The notes: generated by a model from the sequence alone, not told the origin. Positions 1-5,625 are shown, counted from the first letter of the stretch. The stretch: DNA of 8,547 bases from Devosia sp. (GCA_011322005.1 DROE01000305.1:1-8547), one strand, 5' to 3'. Program-made: numbers and translations.

Positions 1-259
1 CCGCCATGGCCATGTATTGTGCTGAAACCAGTGCCACGAACGGCAGGGGTTGTTCAGAACGGGCGGCGAGGAACAGGGCGATGGCGTTGATGGCCAGCAG
101 GGCGGTCATGGTGTGCCAGAGCACAGAATAGAGGGTTCTCTGGTCTTGTGTCACATCGCTGGTCCAGGCGGGAGCGAGATATTCGGGGGCGCCGCCAAGC
201 ACATGCAGCAACAGGGTGAGGGTGGAGAGAATGGCGGCAGAAAGGATGAATCTGTTCAT
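1..259 (-). CDS. Small membrane protein, unknown family (3' end cut by window edge)
   Basis: The reading frame opens at the ATG complementary to 257-259 and stays open for 86 codons to the window edge, so the C-terminus is missing. A purine-rich site (GGAAGAAGG) lies roughly 8-10 nt upstream of the ATG. The visible protein has a hydrophobic N-terminal segment (about residues 4-22, containing LLLHVLGG), a short polar loop, and a second hydrophobic segment (about residues 44-65, beginning VLWHTMTALLA). Another hydrophobic stretch begins near the edge. It is therefore a multi-pass inner-membrane protein. It lies 62 nt downstream of another small membrane gene on the same strand and is probably co-transcribed with it under the neighbouring TetR regulator. 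I do not recognise a named family and infer no function beyond membrane location. Confidence 0.75.
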   Translation of the reverse strand, partial: MNRFILSAAILSTLTLLLHVLGGAPEYLAPAWTSDVTQDQRTLYSVLWHTMTALLAINAIALFLAARSEQPLPFVALVSAQYMAMA

Positions 260-321
260 CTGAAATAGCCTTCTTCCAAGCGCATGGGGTCGTCCATGTT
301 GTTTGCAGGTGCTGTTCCGCT

Positions 322-750
322 TCAGCCAGTGCCGCGCACTTTGCCGGCGATCAAGACAAAGAGGAAACACAGGAAGGAAAGACCTGTGAGCAGGGTGGGC
401 AGAATGAACAGATAGTTCCATGCCAGCAGGAGTGCCAGAAGCGAGAACAGCATGTTGACTGTCTGGAAGGAGAGGGGCGGCAAGTGATCTTTGGGTGTGC
501 GGTGAAGCACCAGAAGATTGGCTATGCCGAAGCCGATAAGCATCAGCCCCATCAGCAGCGAAATCCCGAAAAACAAGGAGTAGGCGCTGACCTGGCCTCC
601 GGGCAACTCAAGGATGAAGGTTGCCAGCAGTTGGGAGAGCTCTTCGCCCTTCTCGCTTTTTGGGGCCAGTTCGAACAGGACGTGGACGGCACCGGTGACA
701 ACTCCAAACAGCCAGCAACCCAGCCCGTAGATAAAACGCAGTTTTTGCAT
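322..750 (-). CDS. Small four-helix integral membrane protein, unknown function
   Basis: This encodes 142 residues. I start it at the ATG complementary to 748-750 because a good ribosome binding site (AAGGGAG) precedes it by a few bases; an in-frame ATG 14 codons upstream overlaps the operator region and lacks such a site. Four hydrophobic segments are visible at about residues 7-27, 56-83, 97-114 and 116-136. A charged loop (KSEKGEE, 31-37) lies between the first two, and a loop with histidines and prolines (83-92) between the second and third. No enzyme motif is evident. It is the first gene of a leftward pair and is divergent from a TetR-family gene. Two palindromes flank its predicted promoter, so it is the likely target of that repressor. 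A role in handling or responding to the TetR ligand is only inference. Confidence 0.8.
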   Translation of the reverse strand: MQKLRFIYGLGCWLFGVVTGAVHVLFELAPKSEKGEELSQLLATFILELPGGQVSAYSLFFGISLLMGLMLIGFGIANLLVLHRTPKDHLPPLSFQTVNMLFSLLALLLAWNYLFILPTLLTGLSFLCFLFVLIAGKVRGTG

Positions 751-790
751 ATCTTGTCTCCCTTTGGAGCGGGCGATGAAATCCAGCTCC

Positions 791-804
791 ATACGGTAGC
801 GTAT
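791..804. promoter_or_regulatory. TetR operator copy 1 (predicted)
   Basis: ATACGGTAGCGTAT is an imperfect palindrome with half-site ATACG / CGTAT. It shares 12 of 14 bases with the second copy 39 bp away (centre to centre). It lies in the divergent gap upstream of the TetR gene and overlaps the -10 of the leftward promoter. Divergent TetR-type repressors commonly bind such repeated inverted sites; binding here is inferred. Confidence 0.65.
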
Positions 805-830
805 GTTACATGGAAATTTGCGGGAATCAA
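803..830 (-). promoter_or_regulatory. Predicted promoter of the leftward membrane-protein pair
   Basis: Read on the minus strand, a -35-like TTGATT (complement of 825-830) and a -10-like TAACAT (complement of 803-808) are separated by 16 bp. The two 14-bp palindromes at 791-804 and 830-843 touch the -10 and -35 elements respectively, an arrangement suited to repression. The call rests on hexamer resemblance and position only. Confidence 0.45.
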
Positions 831-843
831 TACGGTGCCGTAT
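830..843. promoter_or_regulatory. TetR operator copy 2 (predicted)
   Basis: ATACGGTGCCGTAT has six-base arms (ATACGG / CCGTAT) around a 2-bp centre. It lies 10 bp before the TetR start codon, over the predicted -10 of the TetR gene and against the -35 of the leftward promoter. Occupancy would therefore block both directions. Its near identity to the copy at 791-804 makes a chance palindrome unlikely. Confidence 0.68.
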
Positions 844-852
844 GGTTTTTCC

Positions 853-1422
853 ATGACAAAGAAAAATACACTCAAGGCTGAGGACTGGATCAGGGGCGCG
901 TTCAGGGCGCTTGGGGCGGGAGGGCCTCAGGCCATCCGCGTGGAAGCCATTGCCCGCAACATGAAAGTGAGCAAGGGCTCATTTTATTGGCATTTCAGGG
1001 ATTTGGGGACGCTCAAGGTGGCGATGCTGGAGCATTGGGTGGATATTGCGACCTTTGAAACCATCGCCAAGGTTGCGCAAAAAGGAGAGGGCGCGTATGC
1101 CCAGCTTCTGTCCCTGATCGCGTTGGCGACCGGTGACCAAAGCGCCGACTATGGGGGGCCGCGGGTGGAGGCCGCCATCAGGGAGTGGGCGCGAACCGAA
1201 AAAAGCGTGGCGCAAATTGTTGAAGAGGTTGAAGCGGCGCGGCTGGATTTTGTCGCAAGCCTGTTTCTGAAAGCCGGTGCAGACGGGGAGGCAAGCCGGC
1301 AAAAGGCCCGCCTGCTTTACGGGGCCATGATCGGGCTTGAACAGCTACCCGGATCAGAGCCGGAACAAGTTCGCCGGGACCTTGGCCGACTGCTGGAGCG
1401 CCTGCTCGACAACAGGGCTTGA
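853..1422 (+). CDS. TetR/AcrR-family transcriptional regulator
   Basis: This 189-residue protein has the usual length of a TetR-family repressor. The N-terminal DNA-binding domain spans about residues 8-55. Its helix-turn-helix runs through VEAIARNMKVSKGSFYWHF, and the VSKGSFYWHF stretch (39-48) is a hallmark of the family. The rest (about 60-189) is a helical ligand-binding and dimerisation region with no recognisable ligand signature. The frame is open far upstream, but the ATG at 853 gives the family's normal N-terminus; anything longer would read through the operators. No Shine-Dalgarno sequence precedes this ATG (the preceding bases are pyrimidine-rich), and the weak predicted promoter (TTACAT 806-811, AATACG 829-834) would leave a leader of about 10 nt or less. 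It is divergent from the membrane-protein pair and probably controls that pair and itself. Confidence 0.93.
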   Translation: MTKKNTLKAEDWIRGAFRALGAGGPQAIRVEAIARNMKVSKGSFYWHFRDLGTLKVAMLEHWVDIATFETIAKVAQKGEGAYAQLLSLIALATGDQSADYGGPRVEAAIREWARTEKSVAQIVEEVEAARLDFVASLFLKAGADGEASRQKARLLYGAMIGLEQLPGSEPEQVRRDLGRLLERLLDNRA

Positions 1423-1530
1423 GCGGGCCGGGCCTTTTTGCCGAAACGGGGCCAGCGGGAGCCCTATCGGCGCGCCTTGGGGTTTGTTAAGGAAAGCGGT
1501 GAGCAGGTTCGGACCAGTTGGAGAATCAGG

Positions 1531-1827
1531 ATGTCATTTTTAACAAGATTGTTTGGCGGCGATGCGGGCGCCGAGGTTGGTGTGCCAAAGGTTTTAGGCG
1601 AAGAGGAGTATAAGGGTTTTAGCATTCGCGCCCTTGAAATGAAGGCCGGGAGCGAGTTTCAGCTTTGCGGTGAAATCGAAAAAACCATCAACGGCGAGGC
1701 ACAGGTCAAAGAGTTTATTCGCGCCGACAAGCTGAGTACGGCGGACCAGGCGGCGAGCGTGACGCTGGCCAAGGGCCGCCAGATTATTGATGAGCAGGGC
1801 GAAGGGCTGTTTGAGAGCCAATACTGA
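1531..1827 (+). CDS. HlyU-family small protein
   Basis: This encodes 98 residues. I take the ATG at 1531, which has GGAG at 1520-1523 seven bases upstream and gives the N-terminus MSFLTRLFGG typical of these short proteins; the frame extends upstream to 1438 without such support. The core matches the HlyU family (PF10115) pattern: EEEYKGFSIRA (24-34), a strand-rich middle with CGEIEKTINGE (46-56), FIRADK (62-67), and a C-terminal helix with AKGRQIIDEQG (80-90). The Pfam family is named after a transcriptional activator annotation, but for this short alphaproteobacterial type a DNA-binding function is not established, and no helix-turn-helix is visible here. It stands alone between the TetR gene and a convergent secreted-protein gene. 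Confidence 0.8.
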   Translation: MSFLTRLFGGDAGAEVGVPKVLGEEEYKGFSIRALEMKAGSEFQLCGEIEKTINGEAQVKEFIRADKLSTADQAASVTLAKGRQIIDEQGEGLFESQY

Positions 1828-1836
1828 ATTGATGGC

Positions 1837-1852
1837 CTGACGGAGAGGTCAG
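1837..1852. terminator. Possible hairpin in the convergent gap
   Basis: CTGAC (1837-1841) and GTCAG (1848-1852) form a 5-bp stem with a 6-nt loop in the 31-bp gap between two convergent genes. Only TTT follows on the plus strand, so it is a weak terminator candidate; position is the main support. Confidence 0.25.
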
Positions 1853-1858
1853 TTTCGC

Positions 1859-2572
1859 CTACTTCCCGATATACTCGAAGCTGGCCAGGGTCTTGCCGCT
1901 GCCGGTCAATGCCAGGTCGTCGGGGCCGGTCAACTCGAACATGTCGGCCACGATATTGGCAACGCTGAATATACTTGTCTCCCCGTCTGGATTGGGGATG
2001 CCCACGATGCGGACAAAGAGCAGGCCAATAGCGGGGTCGACATAGCGGCCCACAACCTCGATGGCATCGTAATCGCCGATTTTTGTGCCGCGCGTGCCGA
2101 TATATTCGTTTTTCTCATAACTGGCGACAGCCCTGTTGAAACCGTCGTTGGCAAGCAGGCGGGCGAGGACTTGCAGACGCTCTTCGGGCGGGCCCATGGG
2201 CAGGGTCATGGTGACAAAACGCTGGTTTTCGATGAGACGGCGGTCGCTGAGTTCGGTGTCCCTGTCACCGGTGACAAAATCAATCTTGAGCTGCATGTCG
2301 TCGGTGCCATCGCCGGGGTTGAGAAATGTCGTCACATTGTCCTGCCTTGGCACATCAACGGAAAAGGGCACCGGAACGGAGAGTTCAAAGCGCTCCCCGA
2401 AGGATTTGTCGATTGTGTAGCTGTCGGAAATTACAAAGCCCTCGACTTCAAACAGGGAAAACTTGAAGCTGGGGCCCTCCTGCTGGGCCAGACTTGCGGT
2501 GACGCTGAAAAGCGCAAGGACCAGGGAAGCAAGAACAAGAGCCAAGTTGGCCAGGGTGCGCAAGGGGGGCAT
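1859..2572 (-). CDS. Secreted/periplasmic protein of unknown family
   Basis: This encodes 237 residues starting at the ATG complementary to 2570-2572, with GGAGAAG about 6 nt upstream. Residues 1-29 form a classic Sec signal peptide: an early arginine, a long Leu/Ala/Val core, and SLA before QQEG as the likely signal peptidase I cleavage site. There is no lipobox cysteine, so a soluble periplasmic or exported protein is expected. The mature part is rich in alternating hydrophobic residues that suggest beta structure (for example FKFSLFEVEGFVISD and RFELSVPVPFSVDV), with acidic loops. No catalytic motif and no cysteine are visible in the mature chain. I do not recognise the family. It is divergent from padR across a 129-bp gap that contains two inverted repeats, so shared control by PadR is possible but unproven. 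Confidence 0.8.
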   Translation of the reverse strand: MPPLRTLANLALVLASLVLALFSVTASLAQQEGPSFKFSLFEVEGFVISDSYTIDKSFGERFELSVPVPFSVDVPRQDNVTTFLNPGDGTDDMQLKIDFVTGDRDTELSDRRLIENQRFVTMTLPMGPPEERLQVLARLLANDGFNRAVASYEKNEYIGTRGTKIGDYDAIEVVGRYVDPAIGLLFVRIVGIPNPDGETSIFSVANIVADMFELTGPDDLALTGSGKTLASFEYIGK

Positions 2573-2638
2573 GATCTTCTCCGAACAAATAATCCGGCCA
2601 GAGTTTCACAGGTGCTGCATGAGGTAAAGGCTTTTGAT

Positions 2639-2664
2639 GGTCAGGACCCGAGTCCATCCTGACC
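2639..2664. promoter_or_regulatory. 8-bp inverted repeat upstream of the padR -35
   Basis: GGTCAGGA (2639-2646) is perfectly mirrored by TCCTGACC (2657-2664) across a 10-bp spacer. It ends two bases before the padR -35 hexamer and lies in the 5' region of the leftward secreted-protein gene. It could be a second regulator's operator or an RNA hairpin in the leftward leader. The repeat is seen directly; the role is not. Confidence 0.45.
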
Positions 2665-2666
2665 GC

Positions 2667-2695
2667 TTGACACTCTGACAGGTATATTCTAGTAC
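2667..2695 (+). promoter_or_regulatory. padR promoter, probably leaderless
   Basis: A consensus -35 TTGACA (2667-2672) is followed after 17 bp by a weak -10 TAGTAC (2690-2695). Transcription would then begin near 2702, the A of the start codon, giving a leaderless message. This agrees with the absence of any Shine-Dalgarno sequence before the ATG. Confidence 0.55.
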
Positions 2696-2703
2696 TAGAA
2701 TAT
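2684..2703. promoter_or_regulatory. PadR operator: perfect 20-bp palindrome
   Basis: ATATTCTAGT is followed directly by its exact reverse complement ACTAGAATAT. The palindrome covers the predicted -10, the expected transcription start and the first two bases of the padR ATG. PadR-family repressors typically autoregulate through dyad sites in their own promoter, so this is the natural operator. Binding here would occlude RNA polymerase. Confidence 0.75.
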
Positions 2704-3292
2704 GAAAAACAATCAAACCGCCGCCAACCGCGGCGAACATGAAAAGAAACTTACGGTAGCCGAACTGATGGTGCTGGGGCTGGTGGCTGAAATGCCGCGC
2801 CACGGGTATCAGCTCGAGCAGGTAATCAAAGAACGGGGCATGCGCGAGTGGACGCAGATTGGCTTCTCTTCGATTTATTTTGTTCTGGGCAAGCTGGAAA
2901 AAGCCGGACTGGTGGTTGCAAAAAAGCCGGACGGGGCCAAAGCAAAAAAGACCTATTCGGTGACCGGGGCCGGTCGCAGGGCGCTGGTGGCGCAGTCTTT
3001 GCAAGCCCTCAGGGAACATCGCCCCACCTATTCCAGTGTGTTGGCGGGCATGGCCCATTGGCCGGTGCTTGATCGGGAAGCGGGTGTGGCGGCGCTGCGT
3101 GAGCGTGGCGAGGCAATCGCATCGGAACTGGAGCGGCTGGAGAATATCCAGTTCGAACAGCAACCGCTTCCCGATTTTGTCGCGGCGCTGTTTGACCATT
3201 CCCTTTCCCTGCTCAGGGCCGAAGCGGACTGGGTGAAACGAACGGCGGACCATCTGGAAATCAGGCCCGAACAGGGGCCGGAACCCAAGTGA
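2702..3292 (+). CDS. PadR-family transcriptional regulator
   Basis: This encodes 196 residues. The N-terminal winged helix spans about residues 16-95: LTVAELMVLGLVAEMPRHGYQL (17-38) carries the family's GYxL signature, GFSSIYFVLGKLEKAGLV (54-71) is the recognition region, and KKTYSVTGAGRRAL (82-95) forms the wing and its return. The C-terminal part (about 110-185) is helical, with LRERGEAIASELERL suggesting the usual dimerising coil. This longer form resembles the subgroup with an extended C-terminal domain. The start at 2702 has no Shine-Dalgarno sequence and coincides with the predicted transcription start. Its stop overlaps the upstream end of the GyrI-like reading frame region, so the two genes are almost certainly one operon and PadR probably senses a ligand related to that protein's substrate. 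Confidence 0.93.
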   Translation: MKNNQTAANRGEHEKKLTVAELMVLGLVAEMPRHGYQLEQVIKERGMREWTQIGFSSIYFVLGKLEKAGLVVAKKPDGAKAKKTYSVTGAGRRALVAQSLQALREHRPTYSSVLAGMAHWPVLDREAGVAALRERGEAIASELERLENIQFEQQPLPDFVAALFDHSLSLLRAEADWVKRTADHLEIRPEQGPEPK

Positions 3293-3318
3293 GCGAAACC
3301 CGAGCGAAAGGAAGCGTT

Positions 3319-3930
3319 ATGGAAAAACTGGATTTCAAGAAAAAGCTGAAGGAACTCTATCAACCCACCCACAAGGATTTTTCTGTCGTCACGGTGCCCG
3401 ACATGCTTTTTGCGATGATTGACGGGGAGGGGGCGCCCGAGGGCGAGAATTTCGCGCAATCGGTCAAGTGGCTTTATTCCACCATCTACCCCATCAAGTT
3501 TGCGGCCAAGAAAAAGATGGGCAAGGATTTCGTGATGGCTCCGCTTGAGGGGCTGTGGTGGGCCGATGACATGGATGATTTCATCAAGGGAAACCGTAAC
3601 AAGTGGAAATGGCGGCTGATGATTGTGCTGCCGGAATGGACAAGCGAGCAAATGTTTGAAGAGGGGGTAGTCAAGGGAGAGGAAAAGCTGGGCAAACGCC
3701 CTGAAAGCCTGCGCTTGGAAATGTTCGAAGAGGGATTGGCCGTGCAGATCATGCATATCGGCCCGTTTGCTGATGAGGCGCCGGTCATTGCACGCATGCA
3801 TCAAGATTTCCTGCCTGCGAACGGGTTTGTCGAAAACGGATACCATCACGAAATCTACCTTAATGATGCGCGCCGAACCGCGCCGGAGAAGCTGAAAACA
3901 GTGCTCCGCCAGCCAGTGAGGAAGGCCTGA
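3319..3930 (+). CDS. GyrI-like small-molecule-binding domain protein
   Basis: This encodes 203 residues. I use the ATG at 3319 because AAGGAAG lies just upstream and MEKLDFKKKLKELY is the usual N-terminus of the stand-alone family; a GTG at 3289 overlapping the padR stop is the alternative. The whole protein matches stand-alone GyrI-like proteins: MIDGEG (33-38), PLEGLWW (75-81), KWKWRLMI (95-102), QIMHIGPF (143-150) and HHEIYLNDARRTAPEKLKT (176-194). The fold (SHS2/GyrI-like) forms a pocket for amphipathic or drug-like molecules. Some stand-alone members are known to hydrolyse cyclopropanoid genotoxins, while others are only known to bind ligands. It follows padR by 26 nt and is probably in the same transcript, suggesting a sensed and neutralised toxic compound. 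The actual ligand cannot be told from sequence. Confidence 0.9.
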   Translation: MEKLDFKKKLKELYQPTHKDFSVVTVPDMLFAMIDGEGAPEGENFAQSVKWLYSTIYPIKFAAKKKMGKDFVMAPLEGLWWADDMDDFIKGNRNKWKWRLMIVLPEWTSEQMFEEGVVKGEEKLGKRPESLRLEMFEEGLAVQIMHIGPFADEAPVIARMHQDFLPANGFVENGYHHEIYLNDARRTAPEKLKTVLRQPVRKA

Positions 3931-3947
3931 AACTTGCCTTTTGTTGG

Positions 3948-3985
3948 GCTCCTGCCTACCTGATCAGTATCAAGGTATGGGGAGC
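3948..3985 (+). promoter_or_regulatory. Stem-loop that would cover the ribosome binding site of the DUF4336 gene
   Basis: The arms GCTCC (3948-3952) and GGAGC (3981-3985) enclose a second stem, TACCTGAT (3957-3964) with ATC-A-AGGTA (3969-3977, one bulged A), closed by the tetraloop CAGT. CC at 3955-3956 can also pair with GG at 3979-3980. The 3' arm contains the GGGGAG ribosome binding site of the gene starting at 3993. The pairing is seen by eye; its stability and any control of translation are inferred. No T-run follows, so it does not look like a terminator. Confidence 0.45.
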
Positions 3986-3992
3986 AGGTTTC

Positions 3993-4694
3993 ATGGCTCG
4001 ACTACAATCCATCGGGAAAGACATCTGGCTGTGCGAGGGGCCCAATGTCGATTTTTTCGGCTTTGCCTATCCAACGCGGATGATTGTGGTGAGGCTGCCC
4101 GATGAGAGCCTTTGGGTGTGGTCGCCGGTGGCGCTGGATGATGATCTCAGGGACGAGGTAGCGGCACTTGGGGCCGTTGCTCATCTGGTCAGCCCCAACA
4201 AAATCCACCATCTGTTTCTTGGCGGATGGAAAGCGGCTTTCCCCGAAGCCAAACTATGGGGGCCCGCATCTACAATCGCAAAACGCCAGGACCTGAATTT
4301 TGAACCGGCGCTGAGCGATATGCCACCGCGGAGCTGGGGCGGAGCAATTGAGGTATTCCATTTCACCGGGTCGCCGGCAATGGACGAACTGGTGTTTTTC
4401 CATGCCCCCTCTTCAACGGCAATTCTGGCAGACCTGTCGGAGAATTTCGCACACGGGTTTGTTGAAAAAAACTGGAAGGGCTGGCAGGTGTTTCTGGCAA
4501 GGTACTGGGGCATCATGAAAGGCAAGGCGCCGCTTGAATGGCGTCTGAGTTTTTTCAACAAAAGCGCTGCACGGTCGGCGCGAGACCGCCTGCTGGAGTG
4601 CAACCCGGAAATTGTCGTCATGGCTCACGGGGAATGGCAACAAAAGGGCGGCAGGGAATTTTTGCAGCATTCGCTGGCCTGGCTTGGGAAATAG
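3993..4694 (+). CDS. DUF4336 domain-containing protein (metallo-beta-lactamase-like fold)
   Basis: This encodes 233 residues, starting at an ATG with GGGGAG 8 nt upstream. The sequence follows the DUF4336 pattern throughout: an opening NVDFFGFAYPTRMIVVRLPDESLWVWSPV (18-46), then HLVSPNKIHHLFLGGWKAAFP (64-84), then VFFHAPSSTAILADLSENF (134-152), and a late VVMAHGE (208-214). Spacing and order resemble the metallo-beta-lactamase superfamily, with NKxHH in place of the usual HxHxDH, Asp147 in the ILADL strand and His212 in the last motif as candidate metal ligands. No reaction is established for this family. It lies 62 nt after the GyrI-like gene on the same strand, so it may be a third gene of the PadR-controlled unit, with an extra control step suggested by the hairpin over its ribosome binding site. 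Confidence 0.85.
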   Translation: MARLQSIGKDIWLCEGPNVDFFGFAYPTRMIVVRLPDESLWVWSPVALDDDLRDEVAALGAVAHLVSPNKIHHLFLGGWKAAFPEAKLWGPASTIAKRQDLNFEPALSDMPPRSWGGAIEVFHFTGSPAMDELVFFHAPSSTAILADLSENFAHGFVEKNWKGWQVFLARYWGIMKGKAPLEWRLSFFNKSAARSARDRLLECNPEIVVMAHGEWQQKGGREFLQHSLAWLGK

Positions 4695-4813
4695 TCTCTG
4701 CCGGAGTTTTGTTGCAAGGGGGGGCGCCTGGGGCCAAAAACGTAAATCCCCTGAATCGCTTGAGCGAAAAAGCTGAGACATTGAATCCTGGGCGCTGTTG
4801 GTCTGTCTTTCAC

Positions 4814-4843
4814 TTGACAGACAACTCTGAGGTTGCCTAACAA
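4814..4843 (+). promoter_or_regulatory. arsR-type regulator promoter, probably leaderless
   Basis: A perfect -35 TTGACA (4814-4819) and a -10-like TAACAA (4838-4843) are spaced by 18 bp. Transcription would begin around 4850, within a few bases of the ATG at 4852, leaving no room for a ribosome binding site. A small dyad CAAC (4822-4825) / GTTG (4832-4835) lies between the hexamers and may be part of an operator. Confidence 0.6.
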
Positions 4844-4851
4844 TATTTCCC

Positions 4852-5157
4852 ATGAATCGGGATTTGGTATTTCAGGCACTGGCCGACAAGACGCGCCGGG
4901 CGCTGCTGGACCGCATATATGCGCAAAGCGGGCGCTCGCTTGCCAAGCTCTCTGAAGGTTTTGGCTTGTCGCGTCAGGCCATGGCCAAGCACATGAAACT
5001 CCTGGAAGATGCCGAACTGGTGGTCTCGCGCAAAGTGGGGCGCGAGCGGCTGCACTATCTCAATCCGCTGCCGTTCCGGGCCATTGCCGGGCGCTGGATG
5101 CGGCGTTTTGAAAAAGTCAGATTGCAGGAACTCATGCCGGAGCTGAAGGACGAGTAG
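4852..5157 (+). CDS. ArsR-family (winged helix) transcriptional regulator
   Basis: This encodes 101 residues, normal for the ArsR family. The winged helix fills the protein: VFQALADKTRRALLDRIY (6-23), SLAKLSEGFGLSRQAMAKHMKLLEDAELVV (29-58) with the recognition helix at SRQAMAKHMKLL, and a wing KVGRERLHYLNP (61-72). No cysteine is present, so it cannot use the classical CxC metal site. It belongs to the non-metal subgroup that often sits next to SRPBCC-domain genes. No such partner is present here; instead a YjbQ-family gene starts 48 nt downstream on the same strand. The ATG at 4852 lacks a Shine-Dalgarno sequence and lies at the predicted transcription start. It most likely represses its own promoter and the genes behind it; the signal is unknown. 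Confidence 0.92.
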   Translation: MNRDLVFQALADKTRRALLDRIYAQSGRSLAKLSEGFGLSRQAMAKHMKLLEDAELVVSRKVGRERLHYLNPLPFRAIAGRWMRRFEKVRLQELMPELKDE

Positions 5158-5205
5158 CTCTTTTCTTGCGTGCCCATTTTGAAGATGGTTGCCGGAGGTC
5201 CACGG

Positions 5206-5622
5206 ATGCAGGAACAAAGTGTTATCCAGCTGTCGACGCGGGGGCAGGGGCTTTATGAGTTCACTGCCGAGGTGGCCCGTTTTGTTGGGGACAGCAAAAT
5301 AGGCGCCGGTCTGCTGACCCTGTTCTGCCGCCACACCTCGTGCTCTTTGCTCATTCAGGAAAACGCCGACCCGGACGTAAAAACAGATTTGCAGGAATTC
5401 TTCTCACGCATTGCGCCGGAGGGTCTGGAGTGGGTTTCGCATGTGTCCGAGGGGCCCGATGATATGCCCGCCCATATCCGGGCTGCATTGACACAGGTCT
5501 GTGTCAGCATCCCCGTCACATCCGGGCAGTTGGCTCTGGGCACCTGGCAGGGCATCTATCTGTTCGAGCATCGCGCACAGGCGCACAATCGTCAGATTGT
5601 TGCATATCTGAGTGGAGATTAA
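5206..5622 (+). CDS. yjbQ: YjbQ family protein (UPF0047; secondary thiamine-phosphate synthase-like)
   Basis: This encodes 138 residues, the family's usual size. The ATG at 5206 has an ideal GGAGG (5194-5198) seven bases upstream, so I prefer it to a GTG at 5170. Family hallmarks are all present: RHTSCSLLIQENADPDVKTDL (42-62), HVSEGPDDMPAHI (79-91), SIPVTSGQLALGTWQGIYLFEHR (101-123). The conserved histidines 43, 79, 90 and 122 are at the positions expected to line the trimeric active-site or metal-binding cleft. Members show weak thiamine-phosphate synthase activity in genetic complementation, but the physiological role is unsettled. Here it sits behind an ArsR-type regulator and 3 nt ahead of an ankyrin-repeat lipoprotein gene, so expression with both is likely; nothing in the neighbourhood points to thiamine synthesis. 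Confidence 0.93.
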   Translation: MQEQSVIQLSTRGQGLYEFTAEVARFVGDSKIGAGLLTLFCRHTSCSLLIQENADPDVKTDLQEFFSRIAPEGLEWVSHVSEGPDDMPAHIRAALTQVCVSIPVTSGQLALGTWQGIYLFEHRAQAHNRQIVAYLSGD

Positions 5623-5625
5623 ATC

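Noticed and set aside
484..852. Upstream extension of the TetR reading frame
   Set aside because: It is antisense to the membrane-protein gene and passes through both operators; the normal TetR N-terminus begins at 853.
1415..1440. GC-rich stretch followed by TTTTT after the TetR gene, as an intrinsic terminator
   Set aside because: The T-run is present, but no stem longer than about 3 bp can be formed next to it.
1438..1530. Upstream extension of the HlyU-like gene
   Set aside because: The added residues are not typical of the family, and the ATG at 1531 has a well-placed GGAG.
3289..3318. GTG start of the GyrI-like gene overlapping the padR stop (GTGA)
   Set aside because: An attractive coupling arrangement, but the ATG at 3319 has a strong ribosome binding site and the family's usual N-terminus; kept only as an alternative.
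5170..5205. GTG start for yjbQ
   Set aside because: The GGAGG at 5194-5198 clearly serves the ATG at 5206, which also gives the family's length.
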